A DNA stretch of 64,000 bases from Streptomyces sp. MA5143a (GCF_900290235.1 NZ_OLMK01000020.1:47890-111889), one strand, 5' to 3'; counted from the first letter of the stretch, positions 1 through 9,338 are shown. Made by a program: numbers and translations. The notes: generated by a model not told the origin, from the sequence alone.

Positions 1-40
1 GAAGCACGGCGGTAGACCGGCGGAGCGGACCGGCGGTGGC

Positions 41-1297
41 TCAGCTCGGTGGCTCCGCCGGCTGCTGGTAGTGGTCGGCGACCACGCGCGCCATCGCCCC
101 GATCTTGTCGACGGTCACCTCCTTGGCCGAGAAGAACACATGCCCGCGCACCTCCGGGATGTCACGGGCCAGTGACAGGTGCCGGGACAGCTCGGCCGGG
201 TCCTGCCAGGCGGCGGGCTGCGCCGGGTCGCCGGCCTTGTAGAGGGCCTCGCCGATGTAGAGGCGCGTACCGGTGTCGCGCGCGGTCTCGGCCCACCAGG
301 GCAGCAGCTTGGCGTAGTCGGCGGCGGCGAAGCCGATGTTCCAGTACAGCTGCGGGACGAGGTAGTCGATCCAGTTCTTGCGGACCCACTTGCGGGTGTC
401 GGCGTAGAGGTCGTCGTACGTCTGCACGCCCGCCCGCGTGTCGGAGCCGCGGGCGTCGGTGGCGGCGTTGCGCCACACCCCGAAAGGGCTGATGCCGAAC
501 TGGGTGCCGGGCCGGACGGCCTTGATCTGCGCCGCCATCTCCTTCACCAGCTTGTCGATGTTGTCGCGCCGCCAGTCGGCCCGGTTGGGGAAGCTCCCGC
601 CGTGGGTGTCGTACGCGGCGTCGTCGTCGAAGACCTGACCGGCGACCGGGTACGGGTAGAAGTAGTCGTCGAAGTGCACCGCGTCGACCGGGTACTTCCG
701 TACGGCGTCGAGCATGGCCTTCTGGACGAAGGCGCGCACGGCGGGGATGCCCGGGTTGTAGTAGAGCTTGCCGCCGTAGGGGACGACCCAGCCGGGGTTC
801 TCGCGGGCCGGGTGGCCGGCGACCAGACGGCTCGGGTCGGTGTGGTTGGCGACCCGGTACGGGTTGAACCAGGCGTGCAGCTCCAGCCCCCGGGCGTGGG
901 CCTCCTCGACCGCCGTGCCCAGCGGGTCCCAGCCGGGGTTCCTCCCCTGGGTGCCGCTGAGGTACTGCGACCAGGGCTCGTACGGGGAGGGCCAGAGCGC
1001 GTCGGCCGTGGGGCGGACCTGGAGGATCACCGTGTTGAGGCGGCGCTCCACGGCGGTGTCGAGGTGGGCGAGCAGCTCGGTGCGCTGCTGGGCGGCGGTG
1101 AGGCCCGCCTTGGAGGGCCAGTCCCGGTTGCCGACGGTGGCGAGCCACATGCCGCGCAGCTCGCCGGAGGCCCGCCTGCGGCGGTCGGGACCCTGACCGG
1201 CGAGGGCGGTGCCGGCCGCGACGCCGCCCACCGCCACGACTGTGGTCACCGCGGTCGCCCAGAACGCCCTTCGTGACATCCGTGGCTTGCGATGCAT
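41..1297 (-). CDS. GHL10-family (YngK-like) glycosyl hydrolase-like protein, Tat-exported
   Basis: 418 aa. The frame is open further upstream, but I choose the ATG at 1297 because GGAGG lies 7 nt before it (1305-1309). The N-terminus is a twin-arginine signal: SRRAF at residues 8-12, then a hydrophobic run ending in ALA at about 33. The mature part matches the GHL10/DUF187 TIM-barrel family: RGMWLATVGNRDWP after the signal, HAWFNPYR in the middle, VDAVHFDDYFYP with paired Asp residues, ISPFGVW, and PQLYWN near the end. Relatives are thought to cleave cell-wall or environmental glycans; the substrate cannot be read from sequence. It is divergent from the dehydrogenase gene at 1471. Export through Tat is an inference from the signal; tatA and tatC lie at the other end of this window. 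Confidence 0.85.
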   Translation of the reverse strand: MHRKPRMSRRAFWATAVTTVVAVGGVAAGTALAGQGPDRRRRASGELRGMWLATVGNRDWPSKAGLTAAQQRTELLAHLDTAVERRLNTVILQVRPTADALWPSPYEPWSQYLSGTQGRNPGWDPLGTAVEEAHARGLELHAWFNPYRVANHTDPSRLVAGHPARENPGWVVPYGGKLYYNPGIPAVRAFVQKAMLDAVRKYPVDAVHFDDYFYPYPVAGQVFDDDAAYDTHGGSFPNRADWRRDNIDKLVKEMAAQIKAVRPGTQFGISPFGVWRNAATDARGSDTRAGVQTYDDLYADTRKWVRKNWIDYLVPQLYWNIGFAAADYAKLLPWWAETARDTGTRLYIGEALYKAGDPAQPAAWQDPAELSRHLSLARDIPEVRGHVFFSAKEVTVDKIGAMARVVADHYQQPAEPPS

Positions 1298-1470
1298 CCT
1301 CGTACCTCCGCGTACGCTTCGTGCCCGCCTCGTCGCGGACCGTTCGTGGGGCCAGCCTTCCATGTGGTACCCGCGATACTGATCGGTAGCGGCCGCAGGT
1401 AACGTGCAGGTTTGGCGCAGGCCCCTACCCCGGGTATCCGCCAGCCACGTAGACCAGTGAAAGGGACGAT

Positions 1471-2346
1471 GTGACGGACTTCCCAACGGGAGATCTCGCG
1501 CGAGTCGGAGTCGTGGGCTGCGGCCAGATGGGAGCGGGCATCGCCGAGGTGTGCGCCCGCGCCGGTCTGAACGTCAAGGTCGCCGAAACCACCGGCGAAG
1601 CCCTGGAGATCGGCCGTACCCGGCTGTTCAACTCCCTGTCCAAGGCGGCCGAGCGCGGCAAGATCAGCGAGGAGGAGCGGGACGCCACCCAGGCGCGTCT
1701 GAGCTTCACCACCGACCTCGGGGAGTTCGCCGACCGCGATCTCGTCATCGAGGCGGTCGTGGAGAACGAGCAGGTGAAGACCGAGATCTTCCAGGTGCTC
1801 GACCAGGTGCTGACCCGCCCCGACGCCATCCTCGCCTCGAACACCTCCTCAATCCCCCTGGTGAAGCTGGCGGTCGCCACCTCGCGCCCGGACCAGGTCA
1901 TCGGCATCCACTTCTTCAACCCGGCCCCGGTGCAGAAGCTCGTCGAGCTGATCCCGGCCCTCACCACCTCCGAGGGCACGCTCAGCCGGGCGCAGCTGTT
2001 CGCCGAGAAGGTCCTGGGCAAGCACGCGGTCCGCGCGCAGGACCGCTCGGGCTTCGTGGTCAACGCGCTGCTCGTGCCGTATCTGCTCTCCGCCATCCGC
2101 ATGTTCGAGTCGGGCATCGCCGGCCGCGAGGACATCGACAACGGCATGGAGCTGGGCTGCGCCCACCCGATGGGCCCGCTGAAGCTGTCCGACCTGATCG
2201 GCCTGGACACGATCGTCTCGATCGCCAACTCGATGTACGAGGAGTACAAGGAGCCCCTGTACGCCGCTCCCCCGCTGCTCCAGCGCATGGTCGACGCGGG
2301 CCGCCTCGGCCGCAAGACCGGCTCGGGCTTCTACACGTACCCCTGA
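1471..2346 (+). CDS. 3-hydroxybutyryl-CoA (3-hydroxyacyl-CoA) dehydrogenase
   Basis: 291 aa, GTG start preceded by the purine-rich GAAAGGGA. The Rossmann motif GCGQMG is at residues 16-21 (VGVVGCGQMGAGIAEVCARAG), followed by the family signature around GIHFFNPAPVQKLVELI, which carries the catalytic His, and the C-terminal helical domain with NGMELGCAHPMGPLKLSDLIGLD. Length matches single-domain 3HCDH enzymes (about 280-290 aa). It should oxidise L-3-hydroxyacyl-CoA to 3-oxoacyl-CoA with NAD(P)+, in butyrate, fatty acid or phenylacetate-type catabolism; which of these is not shown by the neighbours. It looks monocistronic, with a terminator hairpin 40 bp after the stop. Confidence 0.92.
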   Translation: MTDFPTGDLARVGVVGCGQMGAGIAEVCARAGLNVKVAETTGEALEIGRTRLFNSLSKAAERGKISEEERDATQARLSFTTDLGEFADRDLVIEAVVENEQVKTEIFQVLDQVLTRPDAILASNTSSIPLVKLAVATSRPDQVIGIHFFNPAPVQKLVELIPALTTSEGTLSRAQLFAEKVLGKHAVRAQDRSGFVVNALLVPYLLSAIRMFESGIAGREDIDNGMELGCAHPMGPLKLSDLIGLDTIVSIANSMYEEYKEPLYAAPPLLQRMVDAGRLGRKTGSGFYTYP

Positions 2347-2385
2347 CCTGTACGACACGTAGGACTGACCCGCGCGACAAGAGAG

Positions 2386-2421
2386 AGACCCGCTTCCCCG
2401 AATTCCCGGGAGCGGGTCTTT
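2386..2421 (+). terminator. Terminator of the dehydrogenase gene
   Basis: Perfect 9-bp stem AGACCCGCT (2386-2394) / AGCGGGTCT (2411-2419) followed by a short T run. The loop contains GAATTC flanked by C and G runs and can pair further. Confidence 0.8.
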
Positions 2422-2752
2422 CCGTCGTCCGGGAGCCGGCTTACGGGCGCGACCTCTGGCCCGGTTCGACCGCGAAACTCCCGGAGCTGATCACCGCCCT
2501 GGACGACGCAGGCTGCCGGCATGTGGTCAACGGCAGCCTCACCTTCGGCCGGCGATCAAGCATCACCACCCGGCCCGCCGGCGTCCGCGCGGTCTTCAGC
2601 CTGCCGGCACGCGATCACCAGGTGCCGCACCGGGACCGGCACCACCTCTCCGTACCGCACAGGCACACGGCTTGACATCCCTGAGTCAGCGTCGCGTCTC
2701 CTCCGGCCGAGCACGCCGCCACGACTACGGAACGTGAGAAGCAGCTCCCCGT
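2422..2752. other. Intergenic stretch without a recognisable gene
   Basis: Open frames exist here (for example a rightward one ending near 2675 containing LPELITALDDAGCRHVVNG), but none has a convincing ribosome site or recognisable domain. It may be a decayed coding fragment; I cannot name the parent family. Confidence 0.35.
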
Positions 2753-2786
2753 ACGGGCCCGGCGCCGGAAAGGGCGCCGGGCCCGT
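2753..2786. terminator. Strong hairpin, probable bidirectional terminator
   Basis: A perfect 14-bp stem, ACGGGCCCGGCGCC (2753-2766) against its complement (2773-2786), around the loop GGAAAG. There is no T run, as is common in Streptomyces. It lies 142 bp upstream of the small gene at 2928, so it may also insulate that promoter. Confidence 0.6.
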
Positions 2787-2790
2787 CGCA

Positions 2791-2805
2791 TTCACACACC
2801 GTGTG
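2791..2805. promoter_or_regulatory. Candidate operator TTCACAC-N3-GTGTG
   Basis: TTCACAC (2791-2797), three bases, GTGTG (2801-2805). The same arrangement is found as a perfect inverted repeat at 5250-5268 in front of the TPR regulator gene. It sits about 125 bp upstream of the small gene at 2928. The assignment is by similarity only. Confidence 0.4.
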
Positions 2806-2927
2806 CGCGACGGACACGCATATGCCGCTCGCACACGCTCCCCACTCGCCCACCAGGCGAGTTGACTTGCCGTGCGCATGCAAGGGATGTGACGACTACC
2901 GAGACGACTACAGAAAGGAGCGGACTC

Positions 2928-3185
2928 GTGGCCATCGACCCCGAGCATCCCGTGGTCCACGGTGAACTCGCAGAGTTACGCCGCCGCCTGGACGTGGCGC
3001 ACGCCCACGTCGAGGGAGGGCTCACCCTGCTGAGTCACCGTGCCGAACAGACCGCCAAGGAGCTGGACGACCTGAGCACACGGGTCGTCACCCTGGAGCA
3101 CTCCCGCTGGCCGCTGCCCGCGGTCGCGGCGCTCGCAGCCGTGGGAGCACTGGTGGTGGCCATCTGGCAGGCCGTGGGCCGCTGA
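2928..3185 (+). CDS. Small coiled-coil, C-terminally membrane-anchored protein with a TTA codon
   Basis: 85 aa from the GTG at 2928, chosen because AAAGGAG precedes it closely; an upstream start at 2862 has no such site. Residues about 12-55 are charged and heptad-like (ELAELRRRLDVAHAHVEGG and beyond). Residues about 62-82 form one membrane helix (LPAVAALAAVGALVVAIWQAV) with a short tail. This arrangement resembles small XhlA-like proteins, but I see no diagnostic motif and assign no function. Codon 17 is TTA (2976-2978), the leucine codon read only by the bldA tRNA in Streptomyces, so translation is probably restricted to late growth. A candidate operator lies upstream at 2791. Confidence 0.7.
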   Translation: MAIDPEHPVVHGELAELRRRLDVAHAHVEGGLTLLSHRAEQTAKELDDLSTRVVTLEHSRWPLPAVAALAAVGALVVAIWQAVGR

Positions 3186-3212
3186 CCGGCACGGGTGGGA
3201 CGCCCGGAGGGA

Positions 3213-3758
3213 TCAGCGCCCCGCGTCCTGCCCGAGCCTCAGATGGTGCAGGAGAAGCAGTGCGGCCGCCATGTTGGCGGCCGGGACCTCGCCGCGGGCG
3301 ACCAGGTCGGGCACGAGCTTGAGGGGAACCCATTCCCTGCGGTCCGACTCGAAGTCGTCCACCGGGTGACCGACATACGCGCCCTCGTCGGCCCAGTAGA
3401 TGTGGTGCCGGGCGTCGGTGAGCCCGTTGGAGGGCTCGACGCTCATCAGGTGGTGCAGCGGTCCCGGCCGCCATCCGGTCTCCTCCTCCAGTTCCCGGGC
3501 GGCCGCGTCGGCGATGCCCTCGCCGTCCTCGACGACGCCGGCCGCCAGCTCCCACCCCCAGCTGTCGGTGATGAAACGGTGCCGCCACAGCAGCAGCACC
3601 TCGTTGGCCTCGTTGACCACGGTGGCCACGGCGACGGGCCGCAGCCGTATCAGGAAGTGATCGAGATGCCGCCCGTCCGGCAATGCGACATCTGCGAGAT
3701 TGACGCTGAACCAGCGGTTCGAATACACAGTTTGTTCGCTCTGTTTCGTCCACTGCAC
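3213..3758 (-). CDS. Nudix hydrolase (ADP-ribose pyrophosphatase-like)
   Basis: 181 aa from the GTG at 3758; GGAAGGTGG lies just upstream. The Nudix box is complete at residues 74-96: G, five residues, E, seven residues, then RELEEETGW, fitting GX5EX7REUXEEXGU. The N-terminal half (VYSNRWFSVNLADVALPDG) and the stretch around SVEPSNGLTDARHHIYWADE resemble ADP-ribose pyrophosphatases, which cleave nucleoside diphosphate-X compounds with Mg2+. The substrate is inferred from this likeness only. The gene ends 27 bp from the convergent small gene and follows the TPR regulator gene (99 bp gap), so the two may be co-transcribed. Confidence 0.88.
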   Translation of the reverse strand: MQWTKQSEQTVYSNRWFSVNLADVALPDGRHLDHFLIRLRPVAVATVVNEANEVLLLWRHRFITDSWGWELAAGVVEDGEGIADAAARELEEETGWRPGPLHHLMSVEPSNGLTDARHHIYWADEGAYVGHPVDDFESDRREWVPLKLVPDLVARGEVPAANMAAALLLLHHLRLGQDAGR

Positions 3759-3856
3759 GGTTCTGCCACCTTCCGCCGAGTAAGTGGCAATATCGCAGCA
3801 GGAGCGTGGTGACAGCAGGCGCACAGGCGGTGCACGGCCGGACCGTGGACGCGGTG

Positions 3857-5197
3857 TCAGAGCGGTACGCGCAGTGCCCCGTCGATGAGTTCGGCGGCCT
3901 CCGTGGTCCCCGCGCAGCCGTTTCGCACGAGATGTTCGCGTACCGCCCGCAGTCTGTCGCGCAGGCGCATGGACTCCATTCCGCGCGCCCGCTCGGCCAT
4001 TTCCACGGCGGTCTCGACCGCCTTGTCGGCGTTGCCCTGCCGTAGTTCGATCTGGCTGAGCATGGCGAGCCGGTGCACCCGGCCCCGGTCGTGCGCCGGG
4101 GTGTCGACGGCCGCCGCCGCGTGCTCCGCCGCGGCCGTCAGATCGCCGAGGCTGAGCAGCGCCTCCGCCACCTGCACATTGACCAGGCCGGGTTGGACAT
4201 AGCCGGTCTCGTCGGGTTCATGGCCGCGCCGGATGCGCTCGGCGGCCTGTTCCGCCCGCCGGATGCAGGACAGCGCGCTCGTGCCGTCACCGAGATGCGC
4301 GTACGCCTTGGCCTGCATCGCGTACAGGTCCGCGGCGAGTGCCGGGGTGATGTGCTTGCCCGCGGCCCGCAGCGCGGCCTCGGCGAAGGCGACGGCCTGC
4401 CGGTACTCCCGCATGAACAGCGACTGGTTGACGAGCAGCGCGATCACATACGCGCCGAGTCCCCGGTCCCCGCTGGCCTTGGCGAGCCGCAGCGCCTGGT
4501 GGAAGTAGCGCTGCGCGAGCCCGTGGGCGTCGGAGTCGTACGCGCAGATGCCGGCGATGGCGACCAGTCCGCCGGTGGCCCGGTGGAGTTGGCGTCCGGT
4601 GGCGTCGGTGTAGCTCCCGCGCAGCAGGGGCGCCGCCTCCGCGTTGAGGAATCCGACGATACGGGCGCGGGTCGCGACTCCGCCCGCCTTGCGGTACAGC
4701 TGCTCGTAGTGCGATCGGGCGGCGCGCAGCATCTCGATGTCGGCCAAGCTGACGCGGTGCCGTCCGCCGCGTGAGACATCGACGTCCTCCGGCGGGTTCT
4801 CCCACTCCCACACCGGCATCACGGCGGGTGTTCCGGTGACGGCGGGGGCGCCGAGGACATGGGGGCGCTGCTGTTCGTCGGAGCGCCACAGGGCGGTGGC
4901 GCGCTCCACGAACCCGGAGAGCCCGGCGCCGTGCTGGGAGGTCGCCTCGCCCGGCACGCCGAGACCGATGTCGTCGAGGGTGACGGTCCGGTGCAGCCGC
5001 CCGGCGAGCACTTCGCAGATCAGGTCGGGCACCTGACCACGCGGCCGCTGCCCCTTCAACCACCGGGCCACGGCGGTGTGTTCGTATCTCAGCGCCAGAC
5101 CGCGTGTCCGCCCTGCCTGGTTGACGTGTGCGGCGAGTCCGGCGTGCGAGATACCGGCCTCGTCGAGGATCGCGTCGAGCAGGGTGTTGGGCTGCAT
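3857..5197 (-). CDS. NsdA-like transcriptional regulator with N-terminal HTH and TPR-type repeats
   Basis: 446 aa. The N-terminus (NTLLDAILDEAGISHAGLAA, then LRYEHTAVARWLKGQRPRG) is the degenerate XRE-type segment of the large Streptomyces NsdA/NsdB-like family. The C-terminal two thirds are TPR-like helices (about residues 190-430: LAQRYFHQALRLAKASGD, ADLYAMQAKAYAHLGD, AEALLSLGDLTAAAEHA). Members of this family influence development and antibiotic production; whether this is NsdA itself or a paralogue cannot be decided here. Its promoter region holds a perfect inverted repeat CTTCACAC-GGG-GTGTGAAG, suggesting autoregulation, and a related site precedes the small gene at 2928. Confidence 0.78.
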   Translation of the reverse strand: MQPNTLLDAILDEAGISHAGLAAHVNQAGRTRGLALRYEHTAVARWLKGQRPRGQVPDLICEVLAGRLHRTVTLDDIGLGVPGEATSQHGAGLSGFVERATALWRSDEQQRPHVLGAPAVTGTPAVMPVWEWENPPEDVDVSRGGRHRVSLADIEMLRAARSHYEQLYRKAGGVATRARIVGFLNAEAAPLLRGSYTDATGRQLHRATGGLVAIAGICAYDSDAHGLAQRYFHQALRLAKASGDRGLGAYVIALLVNQSLFMREYRQAVAFAEAALRAAGKHITPALAADLYAMQAKAYAHLGDGTSALSCIRRAEQAAERIRRGHEPDETGYVQPGLVNVQVAEALLSLGDLTAAAEHAAAAVDTPAHDRGRVHRLAMLSQIELRQGNADKAVETAVEMAERARGMESMRLRDRLRAVREHLVRNGCAGTTEAAELIDGALRVPL

Positions 5198-5249
5198 GAA
5201 GGGCCCTCCGGTGGCTCGTTGCCGGCGTGTGGCAGCGTAGCGCGTCCGT

Positions 5250-5268
5250 CTTCACACGGGGTGTGAAG
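5250..5268. promoter_or_regulatory. Inverted repeat, candidate operator of the TPR regulator
   Basis: CTTCACAC (5250-5257), GGG, GTGTGAAG (5261-5268): a perfect 8-bp dyad 53 bp upstream of the regulator ATG. A second perfect palindrome, GCCCGAATTCGGGC, follows at 5274-5287. Position and symmetry suggest an operator; no binding is shown. Confidence 0.5.
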
Positions 5269-5420
5269 GGAATGCCCGAATTCGGGCTGTACGCGCGCTG
5301 TTGCGGAGAGTTGTTGGCCGCTTGACTGGAATGCCTCGTAAGAGGCCGACTGGGCCACCGGCTCCCCCTCGTACAGCGCGGTGGCCCCGTCGGGACGAAC
5401 GGACCGAGGGCGCTCGGCGG

Positions 5421-6524
5421 CTACGGCCCGGGGACGACGGGTGGGGTGTCGGCCGCGGGGCCGGGCGGTCCGATCGTGCAGGTCCCCGCGGATCGGTAAG
5501 CGGCGGCGGCCCTCACGAGCCGGTCGTTGCGGATGATCAGTATCGCGACGTCGTCCTTGGGCCGTCCCCTGGTGTGGCGCAGGAGTTGGGTGAAGACGGC
5601 GCGCAGGACGGAGTGCGGCGAGATCGGGCGGCCCCGCACGGCCTCCGCCAGGGCCGCGGGCAGCGGGAAGAAGCGGCCTTCGTCGTCCCTGGCGTCCTCC
5701 ACGCCGTCCGTGTGGAGGAAGAGCGCCTCTCCGGGGAGGAGCCGGCCGCACGGGGTGGCGGGCAGTTCCGCCGGCAGCGGGAACACCCCGAGCGGGGGCA
5801 GTGGGTCGGCGCCGACCATCGGTTCCGCCCGGCCCGCGCTCAGCAGATACGGCCAGGGGTGCCCGCAGTTGAGGGCGTGGACCTCGCCGTCGGGGGCGAT
5901 CTCCAGCAGGAGTACGGTCACGAACTCCTCGGTGTCCTCGGCGCGGGCGCGGTCCCGCAGATGCCGGGCGAGGGCGCGGTCGAGGCGTGCGAGGACGCCG
6001 GTGAGCTCGGCCTCGTCGTGGACGGCCTCGCGGAAGCTGCCGAGCACGGCGGCGACGGTGCCGATGGCAGAGAGGCCGTGGCCCCGCACATCGCCCATCA
6101 CGACGCGCACGCCGTGTTCGGTGGCGATCACCTCGTAGAGGTCGCCACCGACGGTCGCGCCCCGGTCGGCGGAGAGCTGCGCGGCGGCGGTGGCCAGTCC
6201 GTCGATCCGGGCGGGCAGCGGCCGCAGCAGTACGCTCTGCGCGGCACCGGCGATCCGGCGCGCCTGCCGCACCTCCTGCCGCATCACCTGTCTGACCTGG
6301 AGTACGAGCCCGGCGCCGACCGCGAGGAACACGGCGCTGTTGGCGAGCCGGGCCCCGAGCCCGTTGTTCCGCGCCATCGGGCAGGCCCACTTGTAGGTGA
6401 CGGCCGTCGCGCCCCACACCGCCGGCAACCCCATGGCGAGGGCCTGTCGGACAGACCGCCGGTCGGACGGGCGGCGCCTTCGGACCCATGCCCGTGGAGG
6501 TGCCCCAGTCCTGATTCGAATCAT
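5421..6524 (-). CDS. PP2C-family (SpoIIE-domain) serine/threonine phosphatase
   Basis: 367 aa. Residues about 30-80 hold one or two membrane segments (ALAMGLPAVWGATAVTYK; LANSAVFLAVGAGLVLQV). The catalytic domain covers about 100-340, with metal-binding Asp residues in VGGDLYEV (D128) and MGDVRGHG (D145), then TDGVEDARD and PKDDVAILII. Enzymes of this type dephosphorylate anti-anti-sigma factors in partner-switching systems. No sensor domain beyond the membrane anchor is visible, and no anti-sigma genes adjoin, so the partner is unknown. The tail after about 340 is Pro/Gly-rich. A G-rich run 9 nt upstream of the ATG can serve as ribosome site. Confidence 0.85.
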   Translation of the reverse strand: MIRIRTGAPPRAWVRRRRPSDRRSVRQALAMGLPAVWGATAVTYKWACPMARNNGLGARLANSAVFLAVGAGLVLQVRQVMRQEVRQARRIAGAAQSVLLRPLPARIDGLATAAAQLSADRGATVGGDLYEVIATEHGVRVVMGDVRGHGLSAIGTVAAVLGSFREAVHDEAELTGVLARLDRALARHLRDRARAEDTEEFVTVLLLEIAPDGEVHALNCGHPWPYLLSAGRAEPMVGADPLPPLGVFPLPAELPATPCGRLLPGEALFLHTDGVEDARDDEGRFFPLPAALAEAVRGRPISPHSVLRAVFTQLLRHTRGRPKDDVAILIIRNDRLVRAAAAYRSAGTCTIGPPGPAADTPPVVPGP

Positions 6525-6667
6525 GCCGTTGGCCCCCCATCAGGCCCTGACAGCGGTACGGCCCAGAGAGGCCGGTCCGATTCTGTCGACCGAATGCCCC
6601 GTTCGGGCCAGATCGCCCGAAGTTCTCACTCGAATGAGTGAGAAGAAGGGAGGGGGACGTGAAAGGA

Positions 6668-6734
6668 GGGCGGGGAACCGCGCGACCAGCCACGGACCAC
6701 CCGCAGCCGCCGAACACGCGCAGCTCCCCGCCCC
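6668..6734. repeat. Palindromic intergenic repeat copy 1, probable pheST terminator
   Basis: GGGCGGGGAACCGCGCG (6668-6684) pairs, with two mismatches, with 6717-6733 around a loop of about 32 nt that carries CCAGCCACGGACCACCCGC. The same words recur at 12699-12904, 30107-30235 and 56073-56120. Here it lies 82 bp beyond the pheT stop. Confidence 0.7.
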
Positions 6735-6740
6735 TTCGGC

Positions 6741-6805
6741 GCCCTAGGCACCCTCAGCACCCCAGGCACCCCAGGCACCCCAGGCACCCTCAGCACCCCA
6801 GGCGC
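6741..6805. repeat. Nine-base minisatellite GGCACCCCA
   Basis: About seven tandem, slightly varied copies of GGCACCCCA (variants with CCCTCAGC), directly after the pheT stop. No coding frame is supported. Confidence 0.7.
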
Positions 6806-6815
6806 CCACGGCGCC

Positions 6816-9338
6816 CTAGCTCCGCAGAACCGCCCCCGTACGCTCACCGGCGAGAGCGACCGCCGCGTCGCGCGCCGCGGACGCCTCGTCCACGGTCAGC
6901 GTCCGGTCCCCGGCCCGGAACCGCAGCGCGTACGCCAGCGACTTCCGCCCTTCGCCGAGCTGCTCCGCGTTCTCGTAGACGTCGAACAGCCGGATGGCCT
7001 CCAGCAGTTCACCGGCGCCCTCGCGCAGCGCGGCCTCGACCTCGGTGTGCGGCACGAACTCGTCGACGACCAGCGCGACGTCCTGCGTGGCGACCGGGAA
7101 CGAGGAGATGCTCGGCGCCTGCGGGGTGTCGTCCCCGACCCGCTCCAGCACATCCAGGTCCAGCTCGGCGGCGCAGGTGCGCGCGGGCAGCCCGAGGGCC
7201 TTCACGACACGCGGGTGCAGTTCACCGGCGTGGCCCACGACGCGCTCGGCGCCGTCGACGACGACCACGAACTCGGCGCAGCGGCCCGGGTGCCAGGGCC
7301 CGTACTGGCCCTTGCGGACGATCAGCTCCGCGCCGGCCTCGCGGGCGACGGCGCGCCCGGCCTCGACCGCGTCGGCCCAGTCGGCCGGACGGCCCTTGCC
7401 CCACCAGCCGGCCTGCTCGCGGGCCCCGGCGAGGACGACCGCGACATGGCGCGGCTGCTCGGGCAGCGCGGCGTCCAGCGTCGCGATCTCCTCGTCGGTG
7501 GGCCGGCGGTCGACCGGCAGCGCGACGGCGACGCCCTGCTCGGCGCGCGGCTGGAAGACCAGCCCCGTCTCGAAGAGGGCGAGGTCGTGCGAGCCGCGGC
7601 CGTCGTTGCGCCGCAGCGCGCCGAGCAGGCCCGGGAGCAGCGTCGTACGGAGCGCGGGCTCCTCGTCGCTCAGCGGGTTGGTGAGCCGGACGACACGGCG
7701 GGCCGGGTCGTCGGCGTCCAGCCCGAGCTGGTCGAAGACCTGCTCGCTGATGAACGGGTAGTTCGGCGCCTCGACGTACCCGGCGCCGGCGAGCGCCCGG
7801 CCGACCCGGCGGTGCAGCCGCTGCCGGTGGGTGAGGCCGCGGCCCGACGGGGGCTTGGGCAGCGTTGAGGGCAGGTTCTCGTAGCCCTCCAGGCGGATGA
7901 CCTCCTCCGCCAGGTCGTTGATGTCGGCGAGGTCGGGCCGCCACGACGGCACGGTGACGATCAGCTCGTCCTGCCCGTAGACGTCGCAGCCGACCTCCTG
8001 GAGGCGGCGTACGACGGTCTCGCGGCCGTAGACGACACCCGCGACCTTGTCGGGGTGGTCCGCCGGGACCGCGATGGTGTGCGGCGCGGACGGGGCGATG
8101 ACCTCGGTGACGCCCGCGTCGGCGGTGCCGCCCGCGAGGAGCACCAGCAGGTCGACGGTGCGCTGGGCGGCGGCGGACGCGGCCAGCGGGTCGACGCCGC
8201 GCTCGAAGCGGCGGGACGCCTCCGACGACAGCTTGTGCCGGCGGGCGGTGCGCGCGATGGAGACCTGGTCGAAGTGGGCGGCCTCGATGACGACCTCGGT
8301 GGACGCGTTCACGCCGTCCTCGGTGGCATCGTGGTCCGCGATCTCGGTGTCGGCGCCGCCCATGACGCCCGCGAGGCCGATGGGGCCGCGGTCGTCGGTG
8401 ATGACGAGGTCCTCGGCGTGCAGCTTCCGGGTGACTCCGTCGAGGGTGACGATCTTCTCGCCCTCGGCGGCCCGGCGGACACCGATGGTGCCCTGGACCA
8501 GGTTGCGGTCGTAGGCGTGCAGCGGCTGGCCCAGCTCCATCATCACGTAGTTGGTGATGTCGACGGCGAGGGAGATCGGGCGCATGCCGACCTTCTGGAG
8601 CCGGCGCTTGAGCCAGATCGGGGAGCGCGCCTCGGGGTCCAGACCGGTGACGGTACGGGCCGTGAAGCGGTCGCAGCCGAGCGGGTCGGAGACCTGCACA
8701 GGGTGGCCGAAGGCGTTCGGGCCGGGCACGTCGAGGAGCGCCGGGTCGCGCAGCGGCAGACCGTAGGCGATGGCGGTCTCGCGGGCGACGCCGCGGATCG
8801 ACAGGCAGTCGCCGCGGTTGGCCGTGACGGCGATGTCGAGGACCTCGTCGACCAGCTCCAGCAGCTCGATCGCGTCCTTGCCGACCTCGGTCTCCGGCGG
8901 CAGCACGATGATGCCCTTGGTGCCGTCGTCGCCCATGCCCAGCTCGTCGCTGGAGCAGATCATGCCGTGCGAGTTGCGGCCGTAGGTCTTGCGTGCGGAG
9001 ATCGCGAAACCGCCGGGCAGCTCGGCGCCCGGGAGGACCACGACGACCTTGTCGCCGACGGCGAAGTTGCGGGCGCCGCAGACGATCTCCTGCGGCTCGC
9101 CCGTGCCGTTGGCGGTGCCGACGTCGACGGTGCAGAAGCGGATCGGCTTCTTGAACTCCGTCAGCTCCTCGATGGTCAGCACCTGGCCCACGACGAGGGG
9201 GCCCTTGAGGTCGGCTCCGAGCTGCTCGACGGTCTCGACCTCGAGGCCGGCCGACACGAGCTTGGCCTGGACGTCACGGCCGGTTTCGGTCGCCGGCAGG
9301 TCGACGTACTCCCGCAGCCAGGAAAGCGGGACCCGCAT
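6816..9338 (-). CDS. pheT: Phenylalanyl-tRNA synthetase beta subunit
   Basis: 840 aa, full length. It begins with the typical [15 protein letters not shown], followed by the OB-fold tRNA-binding domain (about 40-155: [26 protein letters not shown] region), B3/B4 editing domain, B5 domain (about 410-485, [29 protein letters not shown]), the catalytic-like core and a C-terminal anticodon-binding FDX-ACB domain (last 95 residues, [16 protein letters not shown]). With PheS it forms the alpha2-beta2 enzyme that charges tRNA-Phe. The start overlaps the pheS stop in TGATG, so the two are translationally coupled. Confidence 0.98.
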   Translation of the reverse strand: MRVPLSWLREYVDLPATETGRDVQAKLVSAGLEVETVEQLGADLKGPLVVGQVLTIEELTEFKKPIRFCTVDVGTANGTGEPQEIVCGARNFAVGDKVVVVLPGAELPGGFAISARKTYGRNSHGMICSSDELGMGDDGTKGIIVLPPETEVGKDAIELLELVDEVLDIAVTANRGDCLSIRGVARETAIAYGLPLRDPALLDVPGPNAFGHPVQVSDPLGCDRFTARTVTGLDPEARSPIWLKRRLQKVGMRPISLAVDITNYVMMELGQPLHAYDRNLVQGTIGVRRAAEGEKIVTLDGVTRKLHAEDLVITDDRGPIGLAGVMGGADTEIADHDATEDGVNASTEVVIEAAHFDQVSIARTARRHKLSSEASRRFERGVDPLAASAAAQRTVDLLVLLAGGTADAGVTEVIAPSAPHTIAVPADHPDKVAGVVYGRETVVRRLQEVGCDVYGQDELIVTVPSWRPDLADINDLAEEVIRLEGYENLPSTLPKPPSGRGLTHRQRLHRRVGRALAGAGYVEAPNYPFISEQVFDQLGLDADDPARRVVRLTNPLSDEEPALRTTLLPGLLGALRRNDGRGSHDLALFETGLVFQPRAEQGVAVALPVDRRPTDEEIATLDAALPEQPRHVAVVLAGAREQAGWWGKGRPADWADAVEAGRAVAREAGAELIVRKGQYGPWHPGRCAEFVVVVDGAERVVGHAGELHPRVVKALGLPARTCAAELDLDVLERVGDDTPQAPSISSFPVATQDVALVVDEFVPHTEVEAALREGAGELLEAIRLFDVYENAEQLGEGRKSLAYALRFRAGDRTLTVDEASAARDAAVALAGERTGAVLRS

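Noticed and set aside
2521..2960. Frames of 110-130 codons on both strands
   Set aside because: They overlap the strong hairpin at 2753 and the promoter of the small gene and show no coherent protein features.
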